Shown here one piece after another: positions 1 to 5,977 of a stretch of 9,626 nucleotides of DNA. The DNA is from Solirubrobacterales bacterium. GTDB taxonomy: Bacteria; Actinomycetota; Thermoleophilia; Solirubrobacterales; Solirubrobacteraceae. The DNA lies in assembly GCA_026392325.1 (NCBI GenBank), contig JAPLCH010000097.1, positions 1 through 9,626 of the forward strand. The letters are read 5' to 3'. Position 1 is the stretch's first letter; every line of letters begins with the position of its first letter. The position numbers and the translations under genes were made by a program. The notes under the pieces were generated by a model. It made no database searches. It worked only from the letters and a program-made list of their open reading frames with translations, and was not told the origin of the DNA.

Positions 1-330
1 GCACAGTCAGGGAGCAGGATCACCGGAGAGCTTGAGCTCCTCGACGATCCGTGCGGCTGGGGCGACTCGTCCCTGCGACTTGTGACGGTTGTGGCCGACG
101 GGGAAGGCCAGATGGCTGCTCCGATTGAGGTGTCACTCGAGAACAGCAAGTACTTCCATACGGTCAAGGACGCTGATGGAGCATGGCAGTCGGAGTACAT
201 CCCGACGGGCTGCTCCTTCAACAACAGCTACTACCGTACTCAGGTCTACTACCGTCAGGGCGGAGTCCTGAAGAAGGTTGTCAAGGCCGGCAAGAAGGCC
301 GTTCCAACGACGTTCACGGCAACCAGCTAG
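1..330 (+). CDS. C-terminal part of an unrecognised protein (5' end outside window)
   Basis: The reading frame is open from the first base to a TAG stop at 328-330 and gives 109 residues with no start needed inside the window, so this is the tail of a longer gene. I do not recognise the family. The visible part is rich in Gly, Ser, Thr, Tyr and Val in a pattern suggesting beta-strands. It has two cysteines (visible residues 18 and 71) that could pair in an exported protein, and a Lys-rich stretch (about 90-99) before a short Thr/Ser-rich end. There is no membrane segment or LPXTG-type anchor. An Ig-like or other beta-sandwich surface or secreted protein is a guess from composition only. A GTG at 82 could start an 82-residue product, but the open frame upstream makes the partial-gene reading more likely. 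A strong hairpin follows at 347-374. Confidence 0.6.
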   Translation, partial: AQSGSRITGELELLDDPCGWGDSSLRLVTVVADGEGQMAAPIEVSLENSKYFHTVKDADGAWQSEYIPTGCSFNNSYYRTQVYYRQGGVLKKVVKAGKKAVPTTFTATS

Positions 331-346
331 ATCAGTCCCAGTCTTA

Positions 347-374
347 CTCTCGGGCACCGCTGTGTGCCCGAGAG
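347..374 (+). terminator. Perfect hairpin downstream of the partial CDS
   Basis: An 11-bp perfect inverted repeat (CTCTCGGGCAC / GTGCCCGAGAG) has a 6-nt loop and lies 17 nt after the stop at 330. There is no T-tract behind it. It probably ends transcription of the upstream gene, as U-poor hairpins are common terminators in high-GC Gram-positives. Confidence 0.65.
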
Positions 375-412
375 AGATTGCCTGCCTCACATGTCCGAGG
401 TTGGCAGTTCCA

Positions 413-442
413 GCCGACAGTCCGTCGGGGGACGGCATCGGC
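413..442. repeat. Two-tier hairpin in convergent gap
   Basis: GCCGA (413-417) pairs with TCGGC (438-442), and CCGTC (422-426) pairs with GACGG (431-435) around a GGGG loop, with a small asymmetric internal loop between the tiers. No T-tract follows on either strand. It is either a secondary terminator or part of a structured RNA. Confidence 0.35.
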
Positions 443-454
443 AAAAGTGAACAT

Positions 455-492
455 GACCCGGTTCTCAAGTTCTCAGGCTTGAGGATCGGGTC
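455..492. terminator. Long imperfect hairpin, possible terminator
   Basis: GACCCG (455-460) pairs with CGGGTC (487-492) and CTCAAG (464-469) with CTTGAG (478-483). The three bases between can form U-A and G-U pairs, giving a nearly continuous 15-bp RNA stem with an 8-nt loop. On the + strand it is followed by a T-rich run (494-501), so it may terminate rightward transcription. It also lies downstream of the leftward hydroxylase gene. Confidence 0.5.
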
Positions 493-501
493 GTTTGCTT
501 T

Positions 502-521
502 CCCGTGATGCTGATCACGGG
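502..521 (-). terminator. Perfect hairpin downstream of the hydroxylase gene
   Basis: CCCGTGAT / ATCACGGG forms an 8-bp perfect stem with a 4-nt loop, 17 nt beyond the stop of the leftward gene that ends at 539. There is no T-tract. It is a likely terminator for that gene, inferred from position. Confidence 0.5.
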
Positions 522-538
522 CCGCACGAATCGCTCGC

Positions 539-1177
539 TCAGTTGCGGCGGCCGGCAGGCTTCGTACCGAAGACGACATCCCAAAACGGGGCACTTACCC
601 CGAAGCCAGTCGCGTGGTCCTGAAAGTGGTGGCGCATGTGAAGCTCTCGCAGGAGTCGTCCAAGTCGAGTGCGCGGACGGTGGTGGTGCATGTGGAAGTG
701 GAGCATGTCGTAGGCCAGGTAGCCCGTCAGGAATCCGCTTCCAAAGACCATCCACGCCCCACTCGGCAGTACGGACCAGAAGAGCAGCAGGAAGATGGAG
801 GCAAGGGGAATGCTCGCTCCGGGTGGCATCACGAGGCGCAGTGGATCGTTTGGATGATCGTGGTGAACCCCGTGGATCATGAAGTGGAAGCGATGGGCCC
901 ACTCGCTGTCCGCGTCGAAGTGAAAGACGATCCTGTGCAGCCAATACTCGGTAAGCGTCCAGAAGAACCAGCCGCCTGCAAACCAGACGATTGCGCTCAG
1001 ACCAGTGTCGGTAGCACCTGCCACGCCAAGGACTGCAACGGTGGGGATGAAGATGATCAGCACCACTGAAGGGTGGACTCGGGAGAGCCGATCCATCCAA
1101 TCAGCCTTGAACATTCGTGGCGATGCCTTCAGCAGCCCGCTGCGTGATTCTGCTGTCTGAGTGAGGTTTTCAGCCAT
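539..1177 (-). CDS. Fatty acid 2-hydroxylase (FA2H/Scs7-type membrane di-iron hydroxylase)
   Basis: This 212-residue integral membrane protein belongs to the fatty acid hydroxylase superfamily (PF04116). The family uses a His-coordinated dimetal centre and O2 to hydroxylate lipids; the FA2H/Scs7 branch adds a 2-hydroxyl to acyl chains. The signature runs in order: an HRxxFH block (H81-H86), a His-rich block with HGVHHDHPND (H95, H98, H102, H105, H106), a DPLRLVMPP block (111-119) typical of the FA2H branch, a HxHxHHH block (160-166), and LHMRHHFQDH followed by GFGVSAPFWDVVFGT (179-205). Hydrophobic segments at about 36-56, 60-80, 121-140 and 143-160 would put the metal site on the cytosolic side. 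The ATG at 1177 is chosen because a longer frame back to 1336 would run deep into the divergent epimerase gene and lacks family character. The exact substrate (free acid, glycolipid or other lipid) cannot be read from the sequence. Confidence 0.85.
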   Translation of the reverse strand: MAENLTQTAESRSGLLKASPRMFKADWMDRLSRVHPSVVLIIFIPTVAVLGVAGATDTGLSAIVWFAGGWFFWTLTEYWLHRIVFHFDADSEWAHRFHFMIHGVHHDHPNDPLRLVMPPGASIPLASIFLLLFWSVLPSGAWMVFGSGFLTGYLAYDMLHFHMHHHRPRTRLGRLLRELHMRHHFQDHATGFGVSAPFWDVVFGTKPAGRRN

Positions 1178-1188
1178 TGCAGTTGCCC

Positions 1189-1194
1189 AGACTA
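1189..1194 (-). promoter_or_regulatory. Possible -10 box for the hydroxylase gene
   Basis: On the minus strand TAGTCT lies 11 nt before the ATG at 1177, with no Shine-Dalgarno between, which suggests a very short leader. No convincing -35 is seen. The divergent epimerase promoter is only about 30 bp away. Confidence 0.35.
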
Positions 1195-1219
1195 GCGCCC
1201 GTGGCGCCCGCTGAGGGTC

Positions 1220-1225
1220 TAGATT
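1220..1225 (+). promoter_or_regulatory. -10 box for a leaderless epimerase start
   Basis: TAGATT ends 7 nt before the GTG at 1233, the spacing expected if transcription begins at or next to the start codon. No Shine-Dalgarno is present. This decides for GTG 1233 over the in-frame TTG at 1224, which overlaps the -10 box itself. Confidence 0.5.
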
Positions 1226-1232
1226 GCAGCTG

Positions 1233-2159
1233 GTGAGCGCACTCGTTACCGGCGGAGCCGGATTTGTTGGATCGAACTTGGTGGATGCCCTCCTTTCGCG
1301 CGGAATGAAGGTCACCGTGCTGGACGATCTGTCCACTGGCCGGGAGGTAAATCTTGACTCTGCCGTGGCAGCTGGAGCTGAGTTTGTTCACGGTGATGTC
1401 GCCGATTCCACGGCAGTTCGAGACCTCTTTGAGCGGGTGCGCCCGCGGGTCGTGTTCCATCTTGCAGCCCAAGCCCAGGTCAATGACTCAGTCAATGACC
1501 CGGCCGCTGACGCACGAGTGAATGTGCTGGGAACCATTGCCGTCCTTGAGGCGGCACGGGCAACTGGCGTTGAGCGTTTCATCTATGTGTCAACAGGTGG
1601 AGCGATGTACGGCGAGGCCGGTGTTTACCCGACTCCGGAAACAGCCCTGATTCGCCCGGAGAGCCCATATGGAGCCAGTAAGTTCGCCGCTGAATCTTAT
1701 GTCTCCATGTACGTTGAGCTTCACGGGCTTTCGACCTACACGGTGCGTTTGGCCAATGTCTACGGACCACGGCAGGTCCCACACTCCGAGGGTGGGGTTG
1801 TTGCGATCTTCTGCGAACGCGCTCTGGCTGGGCACACTGCTCAGATCAACGGTGATGGCGAGCAGACGAGGGACTTCGTTGAAGTCTCCGACGTGGTCGC
1901 CGCGCTCCTTCTCGCAGGTGACTCCAGCGTGATCGGGTCGTGCAACATCGGCCGTGGCGAGGAAACAAGCATCAACGAGCTTGTCAAGACTTTGGGGACG
2001 CTCGTCCCCGACGGGCTTGAGATCAAGTACGGCCCTTCGCGTGGGGGTGAGGTCCGGCGCTCGGTGTTGGACCCTGCCAAGGCATTTGATGACTTTGGTT
2101 GGCGGGCGGAAGTGGCTCTTCACGAGGGTCTTTCAAAGACGCTCGACCACTTTCGCTAG
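1233..2159 (+). CDS. galE: NAD-dependent sugar-nucleotide epimerase (UDP-glucose 4-epimerase type)
   Basis: This 308-residue extended short-chain dehydrogenase should interconvert UDP-sugars at C4 in the cytosol (GalE reaction), supplying UDP-galactose or a related sugar for surface glycans. A Rossmann glycine motif GGAGFVG (7-13) is followed by an acidic residue after beta-2 (D31), which favours NAD over NADP. Other signs are HLAAQ (76-80), the catalytic Ser/Thr in VSTGG (119-123), Y146 and K150 of the YxxxK pair, NVYGPRQ (175-181) and RDF (213-215). Length and motifs resemble the short actinobacterial GalE1 type. A related dehydratase or a UDP-glucuronate 4-epimerase is possible, because the specificity residues are not diagnostic by eye. 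GTG 1233 is preferred as start because of the -10 box at 1220-1225; starting at TTG 1224 would add three residues. Confidence 0.8.
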   Translation: MSALVTGGAGFVGSNLVDALLSRGMKVTVLDDLSTGREVNLDSAVAAGAEFVHGDVADSTAVRDLFERVRPRVVFHLAAQAQVNDSVNDPAADARVNVLGTIAVLEAARATGVERFIYVSTGGAMYGEAGVYPTPETALIRPESPYGASKFAAESYVSMYVELHGLSTYTVRLANVYGPRQVPHSEGGVVAIFCERALAGHTAQINGDGEQTRDFVEVSDVVAALLLAGDSSVIGSCNIGRGEETSINELVKTLGTLVPDGLEIKYGPSRGGEVRRSVLDPAKAFDDFGWRAEVALHEGLSKTLDHFR

Positions 2160-2162
2160 GCC

Positions 2163-2185
2163 CTGGCGCAACCGTATTGCGCTGG
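2163..2185 (+). terminator. Small hairpin after the epimerase gene
   Basis: GCGCAA (2166-2171) pairs with TTGCGC (2177-2182) over a 5-nt loop, extendable with G-U pairs to 2163-2185. It has no T-tract. Its right arm is also the proposed -35 of the dnaX promoter, so the two functions may share bases. Confidence 0.35.
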
Positions 2186-2204
2186 CCGAGCTCGGCGCTA
2201 GAGT
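2177..2204 (+). promoter_or_regulatory. Putative dnaX promoter
   Basis: TTGCGC (2177-2182), a 16-nt spacer and TAGAGT (2199-2204) form a plausible housekeeping sigma promoter. The -10 box ends 9 nt before the GTG start at 2214 and no Shine-Dalgarno intervenes, so the dnaX message would be leaderless or have only a few bases of leader. Confidence 0.5.
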
Positions 2205-2213
2205 CACCACCCA

Positions 2214-4025
2214 GTGTCCTCTCCGTCTCTTTACCGCCGTCACCGTCCCCGCACGTTCTCAGACGTGGTTGGGCAGGAGGCTGTTGTCCGGACACTCAGA
2301 AACGCGATTACTCGCAATGCAGTGCACCATGCGTATCTCTTCGTCGGGTCTCGCGGGACGGGCAAGACGAGCATGGCGAAGATCCTCGCTGCCGCATTGA
2401 ACTGTGTCAATGGTCCGACGACGGACCCGTGCGGGACCTGTTCAGCGTGCGAGGCAATCGCGGTCGGGACATCGCTTGATGTCGTTGAGATGGACGCCGC
2501 GTCGAACAACAGCGTGGATGACATTCGAGACCTGCGTGACAGTGTCGCCCTTGCCCCGATGAGCGGTGGCTACAAGGTCTACATTCTCGACGAGGCGCAC
2601 ATGCTTACCCCTGCAGCATGGAATGCCTTCCTCAAGACGTTGGAGGAACCGCCGCCGAACACTGTTTTCGTTCTGGCCACCACCGAAGCCCAGAAGATCC
2701 TTCCCACGGTTGCTGACCGCTGCCACAGGTTCGACTTTCAGAGGCCGTCCATTGCTCAGGTAACTGAAGTGGTGAGCCGTGTTTCCGAAATGGAGAACAT
2801 CAACGCTCCAGCTGAAGTGCTGAACGTTGTCGCCCGGTCTGCCGATGGCTCATTCCGTGATGCGCTCGGCACGCTGGAACAGCTGGTGACCTATGCCGGT
2901 GACGAGGGCGGGGCCATCTCACTTGATGACGCGCTCGCCGTGCTCGGCGTTGTGGACTCCGAGCTTCGATTTCAAGCGATTGACGCTGTAGTCGCTGGTG
3001 ACGCAGCAGCCGCGGTCCGGACGGCAGCGAGCATTGCCGATTCTGGCCGGGACCTGCGCAGGTTCCTGGACGACCTTGAGGCCCATGGGCGAGCGTTGCT
3101 TCTCGTCGACTTGACTGACGCGGTTCCCGCTGAGCTTTCAAGCACGCCCGAGGACGACACTCGGCTTGCCGCTCAGGCCAAAGCCCTTGGCAGGGGAGGC
3201 ATCATTCAGTTCTTGGATTTGGTCTCGGAGGCCTTCACCGCAATTCGTGACGGTGGTGACGCGAGACTCCGACTTGAGCTGCTCCTTGTCAAGGCCGCAT
3301 CAGGCGGCAACCCACTTCCCATCGGGCGTCCTCAAGTCACTCCAGCCGCTGCTCCCAAGGCGCCAACCCCAGCCGCGCCGCCAATGCCGGACGCAAGGTC
3401 AGCAGCACCGTCTGCTTCAGCCTTGGAGTCTGCGCCGGCGGCCCCAGATCCCGTCCGGGCTCCAACCCCGGCGCCAATGCCAACCTCCTCTGGGGCTGGG
3501 GCTGGGGCTGCGGCTGCACTGAGTGCAGTTCCTGAATCTGAGCCAGAGGTTCAGCTAAGCCAAGGGCCGCTCCCATCGTTCGAGGAAGTCCTGTCGATTT
3601 GGCCCACCGTGGTTGACATGGTCGGCGGCGAAAGCGCTGTACTGAGCGCGATTCTCGCCCAAGCGACTCCCGTTGGCATGTACGAGGCGAAGGTCACAGT
3701 GGCCTTCCCGACTGATGCAGAGTTCCATCGCCGCAAGGCTGCAGATGGCCGTTACCGTGAGGCCGTGATGGCAGCGTTGCTGACCGTCACAGGAGCTCGA
3801 CTTGAGGTTGAGTACGAGTTGTCAGAAGAGCTTGAGACGGCTGCCTCCGTGGCAGAGAGAAATCTGAGCGGGAATGAAGTTGCCGATGTGTTGCTGAGCG
3901 AATTTGGCGGCGTGGAAATTGAGCCTGGGAGCGAAGCGGGAGCAGAGGCAGCACCTCAACCTCCCGCCCCAACCGAGTCTGATCCGACGGATGACCCGGG
4001 TATCTCCGACGCTGGTGTCTTCTAA
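2214..4025 (+). CDS. dnaX: DNA polymerase III subunit gamma/tau
   Basis: This 603-residue AAA+ ATPase is the motor of the clamp loader, which places the beta sliding clamp on primed DNA at the replication fork. The N-terminus has the typical YRRHRPxTFxDVVGQ opening (7-21). Then come Walker A GSRGTGKT (45-52), a four-Cys zinc module (C64, C73, C76, C79), Walker B VYILDEAH (122-129), the LEEPP block (143-147), sensor-1 ATTE (155-158) and a DRCHRFDF block (168-175) carrying the arginine finger. Residues about 370-450 form a low-complexity Ala/Pro/Gly linker. A divergent C-terminal domain follows (about 460-560), with an acidic Ala/Pro/Glu tail. No slippery A-run that would make a separate gamma form is apparent. 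The start is GTG, supported by the family N-terminus and the promoter at 2177-2204. recR follows after 12 bp; the small ybaB gene often found between the two is absent. Confidence 0.97.
   Translation: MSSPSLYRRHRPRTFSDVVGQEAVVRTLRNAITRNAVHHAYLFVGSRGTGKTSMAKILAAALNCVNGPTTDPCGTCSACEAIAVGTSLDVVEMDAASNNSVDDIRDLRDSVALAPMSGGYKVYILDEAHMLTPAAWNAFLKTLEEPPPNTVFVLATTEAQKILPTVADRCHRFDFQRPSIAQVTEVVSRVSEMENINAPAEVLNVVARSADGSFRDALGTLEQLVTYAGDEGGAISLDDALAVLGVVDSELRFQAIDAVVAGDAAAAVRTAASIADSGRDLRRFLDDLEAHGRALLLVDLTDAVPAELSSTPEDDTRLAAQAKALGRGGIIQFLDLVSEAFTAIRDGGDARLRLELLLVKAASGGNPLPIGRPQVTPAAAPKAPTPAAPPMPDARSAAPSASALESAPAAPDPVRAPTPAPMPTSSGAGAGAAAALSAVPESEPEVQLSQGPLPSFEEVLSIWPTVVDMVGGESAVLSAILAQATPVGMYEAKVTVAFPTDAEFHRRKAADGRYREAVMAALLTVTGARLEVEYELSEELETAASVAERNLSGNEVADVLLSEFGGVEIEPGSEAGAEAAPQPPAPTESDPTDDPGISDAGVF
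3492..3515 (+). repeat. GGGGCT tandem hexamer inside dnaX
   Basis: Three GGGGCT units (3492-3509) and a degenerate fourth (GCGGCT) encode Gly-Ala repeats in the linker of the tau-like subunit. Hexamer units keep the frame when they expand or contract. The G-runs lie on the coding strand. Confidence 0.7.
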
Positions 4026-4029
4026 GGAG
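4024..4029 (+). promoter_or_regulatory. Ribosome binding site of recR overlapping the dnaX stop
   Basis: AAGGAG starts within the dnaX TAA and is 8 nt from the TTG at 4038. It decides the TTG start and ties recR translation to dnaX. Confidence 0.8.
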
Positions 4030-4037
4030 CGGGGACT

Positions 4038-4643
4038 TTGTACGCACCCCCGATCCAGAGGCTGATCACTGAGCTCTCAAGACTTCCAGGCGTCGGTGGT
4101 CGGACTGCCACAAGGTTGGCATTCCACATCCTGAGAGCGCCTCCAGAGCAGGCCGCAGCGCTTGCGGCAGCGATTGTTGAGGTGCGTGAGCGAATCGGAG
4201 AATGTGAGGTCTGCTTTGACCTTGCCGAAGGCCCTCGCTGTCCCATCTGTCAGGACGACCGCCGTGATGAGTCGATCCTTTGCGTTGTTGAGCAGTCACA
4301 GGATGTTCATCCGATCGAACGGACTTCCGAGTTCCGGGGGCGCTATCACGTGCTTGGCGGCGCACTTTCGCCAATGGACGGGGTGGACGAGGATGACCTT
4401 CACATAGCCGAGCTGTTTGAGCGGGTTCGCAGCGGCAATGTGACCGAGGTTGTTCTCGCAACCAACCCGACGACCACTGGGGAGGCAACGGCGCTCCACA
4501 TGGCAGCCAAACTGAGGGAGATTCAGCCAAGCCTTGTAATCACCCGCCCGGCTAGTGGCCTGCCTGTTGGAGCAGACCTTGAATATGCCGACGAGCTCAC
4601 TCTTGGAAGGGCTCTTTCGGGCCGTCGCTCGATTGAACCCTGA
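4038..4643 (+). CDS. recR: Recombination mediator protein RecR
   Basis: This 201-residue protein is the usual family length. RecR acts with RecO (and RecF) to load RecA on SSB-coated single-stranded DNA at gaps. Visible parts are an N-terminal helix-hairpin-helix (LPGVGGRTATRLAFHIL, 16-32), a four-Cys zinc finger (C56, C59, C68, C71), a Toprim domain starting at LCVVEQSQD (81-89) and including GRYHVLGG (101-108) and ATNPTTTGEAT (141-151), and the conserved C-terminal segment GADLEYADELTLGRAL (178-193). It starts at TTG with a strong ribosome binding site at 4024-4029. It is co-transcribed with dnaX (12-bp gap), a common bacterial pairing. Nothing is missing from the motif set. Confidence 0.97.
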   Translation: MYAPPIQRLITELSRLPGVGGRTATRLAFHILRAPPEQAAALAAAIVEVRERIGECEVCFDLAEGPRCPICQDDRRDESILCVVEQSQDVHPIERTSEFRGRYHVLGGALSPMDGVDEDDLHIAELFERVRSGNVTEVVLATNPTTTGEATALHMAAKLREIQPSLVITRPASGLPVGADLEYADELTLGRALSGRRSIEP

Positions 4644-4649
4644 ACGGCT

Positions 4650-4670
4650 CCCGGTTCTGGCCCCACCGGG
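4650..4670 (+). terminator. Weak hairpin after recR
   Basis: CCCGGT (4650-4655) pairs with ACCGGG (4665-4670) over a 9-nt loop, 6 nt after the recR stop. There is no T-run. It may partly separate dnaX-recR from lysC-asd. Confidence 0.35.
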
Positions 4671-4694
4671 CTGAAACAAACTCCTCAGGACGGG

Positions 4695-4700
4695 TACGCT
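4695..4700 (+). promoter_or_regulatory. Possible -10 box for lysC
   Basis: TACGCT ends 8 nt before the ATG at 4709, with no Shine-Dalgarno between. TGAAAC at 4672-4677 could be a poor -35 with a 17-nt spacer. This is the same leaderless layout as upstream of dnaX and the epimerase gene. Confidence 0.4.
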
Positions 4701-4708
4701 CCAGCTTG

Positions 4709-5977
4709 ATGTCAGAGACAGTTGTCATGAAATTCGGGGGCAGTTCGGTCGCAGACGCGGACAGGATCAAGGCTGCGGCAAAGCGGATCGTCGCCAAGCG
4801 TGAAAAGGGCGACCGGGTAGTGGCCGTTCTTTCAGCAAGAGGAGACACGACCGACGAGCTCCTCAACATGGCCGCGGAGGTCTCCGGAACGCCGGACCCG
4901 CGGGAGATGGACATGCTCCTTTCGACTGGAGAGCGGATCTCTTGCGCACTTTGCGCGATGGCCATCAGCGACCTGGGTCATGACGCGATTTCCCTTACTG
5001 GCTCACAGGCTGGAATCGTCACCGATACCTCTCACACCCGCGCTCGGATCCTTGACGTTCGAGCCGACCGGATTGAGGAAGCTCTTGACGCGGGACAGAT
5101 TGTCCTTGTGGCGGGGTTCCAAGGAGTGTCCACCAACAAGGACGTGACAACCCTCGGTCGTGGTGGGTCGGATACCACTGCGGTGGCGGTCGCCGCAGCA
5201 TTGGGCGCATCGGTTTGCGAGATTTACACTGATGTGGCAGGCGTCTTCAGCGCCGACCCCAGGATCGTCCCTGATGCAAAGAAGCTTGGAACCGTTTCGT
5301 TTGAGGAGATGCTTGAAATGGCGTCTTCCGGAGCGAAGGTTTTGCAGTTGAGGTCCGTCGAGTACGCACGCACGCACGGCGTGCGAATTCACTGCCGATC
5401 ATCGTTTGACGAAGGCGCCGGCACAATCGTTGTCACCGAGGAGGAAACCGTGGAGCATCCACTCATCACAGCCGTTACCCATTCAACTGAGGAAGCCCGA
5501 GTCACACTCATCGGGGTCCCGGACTCTCCAGGCGTTGCAGGAGCAGTCTTTGGCGCGCTCGCAGAGGCAGGCGTCAATGTGGACATGATCATTCAGAATG
5601 AGCCGCCCGAGGAAGGCAAAGCTGCTGACATGAGCTTCACGGTCGCAACCGAAGACCTGCGTGATGCACGAACAGCGCTTGAGGGCATCATTGAGGCCCA
5701 GGGCATCCAGTCAATCGCCTGGGACGAGAAGATGGGCAAGGTCTCAGTCGTTGGCGCTGGAATGCGTTCGCACCCTGGCGTTGCCGCAACAGTCTTCCGC
5801 GTCCTTGGAGATCTTGGGATCAACATTGAGATGATCTCCACCTCGCCGATCAAGATTTCGTGCGTCGTTTCAGCTGACCGGGTTGCTGATGCAGTCCGCG
5901 GTTTGCATGGCGCATTTGAGCTTGGCGACGCCGACGCTGATTCCGGTGCACAGTCTCCACATGGGGCCGCACGTTGA
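4709..5977 (+). CDS. lysC: Aspartate kinase (alpha subunit)
   Basis: This 422-residue enzyme phosphorylates L-aspartate with ATP, the first step toward lysine, threonine, methionine and diaminopimelate in the cytosol. The kinase domain shows MKFGGSS (7-13), SARGDTTDE (42-50), the STGERIS block (72-78), GFQGV (136-140), TTLGRGGSDTTA (147-158) and EIYTDVAGVFSADPR (171-185). Two ACT domains follow (about 264-330 and 343-410), the first with VNVDMIIQN and the second with the GAGMRSHPGVAA block (349-360). This is the actinobacterial/Bacillus architecture in which the ACT domains bind lysine and/or threonine as feedback inhibitors. ATG 4709 is chosen over TTG 4706 (one codon earlier) because it is the better codon and fits the -10 box. 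The loop after QN in ACT1 is divergent (see findings). The gene overlaps asd by 4 bp. Confidence 0.95.
   Translation: MSETVVMKFGGSSVADADRIKAAAKRIVAKREKGDRVVAVLSARGDTTDELLNMAAEVSGTPDPREMDMLLSTGERISCALCAMAISDLGHDAISLTGSQAGIVTDTSHTRARILDVRADRIEEALDAGQIVLVAGFQGVSTNKDVTTLGRGGSDTTAVAVAAALGASVCEIYTDVAGVFSADPRIVPDAKKLGTVSFEEMLEMASSGAKVLQLRSVEYARTHGVRIHCRSSFDEGAGTIVVTEEETVEHPLITAVTHSTEEARVTLIGVPDSPGVAGAVFGALAEAGVNVDMIIQNEPPEEGKAADMSFTVATEDLRDARTALEGIIEAQGIQSIAWDEKMGKVSVVGAGMRSHPGVAATVFRVLGDLGINIEMISTSPIKISCVVSADRVADAVRGLHGAFELGDADADSGAQSPHGAAR
5439..5444 (+). promoter_or_regulatory. Internal Shine-Dalgarno inside lysC
   Basis: AGGAGG is 5 nt upstream of an in-frame GTG at 5450, within codons for Glu-Glu-Glu-Thr. 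It is the strongest ribosome binding site seen in the window and sits where related lysC genes start their beta subunit. Confidence 0.6.
5450..5977 (+). CDS. lysC: Probable aspartate kinase beta subunit (in-frame internal start)
   Basis: Starting at GTG 5450 gives a 175-residue product made only of the C-terminal ACT domains of the same gene. In Corynebacterium glutamicum and Bacillus subtilis, lysC-type genes produce such a beta chain from an internal start, and it assembles with alpha as an alpha2beta2 regulatory enzyme. Here the start lies just before PLITAVTHSTEEARVTL, equivalent to the beginning of the corynebacterial beta chain, and it has an AGGAGG at 5-nt spacing. Size and position both match the known arrangement. 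Actual translation from this site is inferred, because the AGGAGG could also simply be glutamate codons. Confidence 0.6.
   Translation: MEHPLITAVTHSTEEARVTLIGVPDSPGVAGAVFGALAEAGVNVDMIIQNEPPEEGKAADMSFTVATEDLRDARTALEGIIEAQGIQSIAWDEKMGKVSVVGAGMRSHPGVAATVFRVLGDLGINIEMISTSPIKISCVVSADRVADAVRGLHGAFELGDADADSGAQSPHGAAR

Noticed and set aside
82..330. Independent 82-residue gene starting at GTG 82
   Set aside because: The same frame is open to the window edge and there is no Shine-Dalgarno or -10 box before 82, so the end of a longer gene is more likely.
465..1100. 211-codon minus-strand open frame across the hydroxylase gene
   Set aside because: It is another frame of the same strand as the hydroxylase, with Arg/Pro/Ser-rich translation and no motifs; the hydroxylase frame has all the His boxes.
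1178..1336. N-terminal extension of the hydroxylase frame to 1336 (53 extra residues)
   Set aside because: It overlaps the divergent epimerase start and its promoter, has no family similarity, and the ATG at 1177 gives a normal FA2H-type N-terminus.
3337..3576. Gln/Leu/Pro-rich open frames on either strand within dnaX
   Set aside because: They arise from the Ala/Pro/Gly low-complexity linker read in other frames and have no start signals.
2640..3600. Programmed frameshift in dnaX producing a gamma form
   Set aside because: I looked for an A-rich slippery heptamer of the E. coli type followed by a stem and found none.
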